IMG/VR virus record: IMGVR_UViG_3300044733_004704
Location: 62,001-126,000 of that record
Direction: 5' to 3' (one strand)
DNA: 64,000 nt
Origin: a virus
Position numbers and translations under genes: made by a program. Of this stretch, positions 63,487-64,000 are shown piece by piece. The notes under the pieces were generated by a model. It saw only the letters and a program-made list of their open reading frames with translations. It ran no database searches and was not told the origin of the DNA. Within the stretch, counting starts at the first letter, position 1. Each line of letters opens with the position of its first letter.

Positions 63487-63508
63487 TATAGAAAAGAAAA
63501 GGAAAGAG

Positions 63509-63607
63509 ATGTACAAGGATTTTCTTAGCAATCTGATTGTTTGTTTTCTGCTGTTTTGTTGGGCATATTTGTTCGTTCTGGTTCCCGCGTACTTTTTCTT
63601 TGGATAA
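63509..63607 (+). CDS. Cassette peptide 3b, 32-aa membrane peptide
   Basis: 32 residues from ATG 63509 (leader AGAAAAGAAAAGGAAAGAG) to TAA 63605-63607. After MYKDFLSN the sequence is a continuous hydrophobic span with Trp, Cys and Phe, ending FFFG: one membrane helix. The good leader and promoter position support translation. It may act on the host membrane. Confidence 0.55.
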   Translation: MYKDFLSNLIVCFLLFCWAYLFVLVPAYFFFG

Positions 63608-63613
63608 AATAAT

Positions 63614-63802
63614 ATGAATAGCCTCGATAAAATTCTGTCTGCTATGCGAACTGGCAAGTATGGTAGCGTGGTGGATACTAAGGGTAAGATTCATGTTGGC
63701 ATTATCAATTCACTATTGCGTGAAGATGGCAGTAATAAAAATTGGATTGTAACGGTGAGCAACCGTACAGTTACTGAACAAGTGTTCATTCATGCTAGTT
63801 AG
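63614..63802 (+). CDS. Cassette protein 3c (62 aa)
   Basis: 62 residues: helix SLDKILSAMRTGKYGS, then beta strands VVDTKGKIHVGIINSLL and NWIVTVSNRTVTEQVF. The pattern resembles the small barrel of 1b. It starts 6 nt after the stop of 3b with only GGATAA upstream. Last gene of module 3. Function unknown. Confidence 0.6.
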   Translation: MNSLDKILSAMRTGKYGSVVDTKGKIHVGIINSLLREDGSNKNWIVTVSNRTVTEQVFIHAS

Positions 63803-63808
63803 GATTGT

Positions 63809-63903
63809 CTCGACGTAAAGTCTTGAACCGTAAGGACTTATGGCGAGGCCGGGCAGCCCCCGGCGACGTAACTCCATATGGGACAAGCACTTACGACGAG
63901 TAG
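63809..63903 (+). repeat. Structured ~95-bp module-end element, copy 3
   Basis: Same outer halves as copies 1 and 2; the centre here is a GC stem GCCGGG/CCCGGC. Follows the stop of 3c by 6 nt. Confidence 0.85.
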
Positions 63904-63954
63904 CAGAGCAAACGCTGTGCCGCAAAAAATAATCTTTTTTCTAAGATTTTCTGC

Positions 63955-63982
63955 TTGACAGTGCCGATGATTAGTGTAGAAT
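63955..63982 (+). promoter_or_regulatory. Promoter of a fourth module
   Basis: TTGACA, 16-bp spacer, TAGAAT, at the right edge, 52 nt after element copy 3. The gene it drives lies outside the window. Confidence 0.75.
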
Positions 63983-64000
63983 CCACGCATCACCCCAAGG

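Noticed and set aside
1-64000. tRNA genes or CRISPR arrays
   Set aside because: No cloverleaf-like sequence with a T-loop signature and no regularly spaced direct repeats with unique spacers were seen.

Overview
The window is the late (structural) half plus a piece of the early region of a tailed double-stranded DNA phage (Caudoviricetes). It carries a complete packaging and morphogenesis set (large terminase, portal, prohead protease-scaffold, decoration and major capsid proteins, connectors, tail tube, a 4746-residue tape measure, many fibre/adhesin proteins), nearly all on the minus strand and AT-rich. I see no contractile sheath or T4-type baseplate gene, so a siphovirus with a very long tail fits best. 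The host is not determined. Some connector-type and sigma proteins resemble cyanophage ones from memory; the FGE-type domain, the GPGT/C-x-C proteins and possible sigma-54 sites would also fit a planctomycete-like host. Both are weak hints.

Layout, following minus-strand transcription from right to left: an early/middle operon at 58.4-52.5 kb (a small protein, a gp55-like late sigma factor, an HTH coiled-coil protein that may be the small terminase, GDP-mannose dehydratase, HNH nuclease, ERCC4 nuclease, a Cys/His protein, large terminase) starts from a consensus TTGACA-N16-TATTAT promoter. Then come head genes (52.5-47.1 kb), a homing endonuclease with its own promoter behind a terminator (47.0-45.3 kb), fibres and connectors (45.2-30.9 kb), tail tube, chaperone-like genes and tape measure (30.8-13.0 kb), and tail-tip/adhesin genes (13.0-0 kb, running off the window). 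Seven copies of a minus-strand motif RGTGTATW lie 30-83 nt before the first genes of late blocks and look like late promoters, plausibly read by the gp55-like sigma.

A short plus-strand block at 58.5-60.1 kb holds a small HTH protein, GDP-fucose synthase and a GNA1-like acetyltransferase. Together with the dehydratase this gives the two steps from GDP-mannose to GDP-L-fucose.

From about 60.95 kb to the right edge everything changes: GC-richer DNA, plus strand, ten tiny genes (24-105 codons) with a different codon choice, packed into a serially repeated regulatory scaffold. Each roughly 1-kb module reads: upstream control block and promoter, purine-rich leader, gene 1, stem-loop plus second promoter, one to three further genes, then a conserved ~95-bp structured element. 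Three full modules and the start of a fourth are visible; regulatory parts are conserved and the cargo genes are unrelated. This is the most unusual system in the window and looks like a cassette array for small early host-takeover genes.
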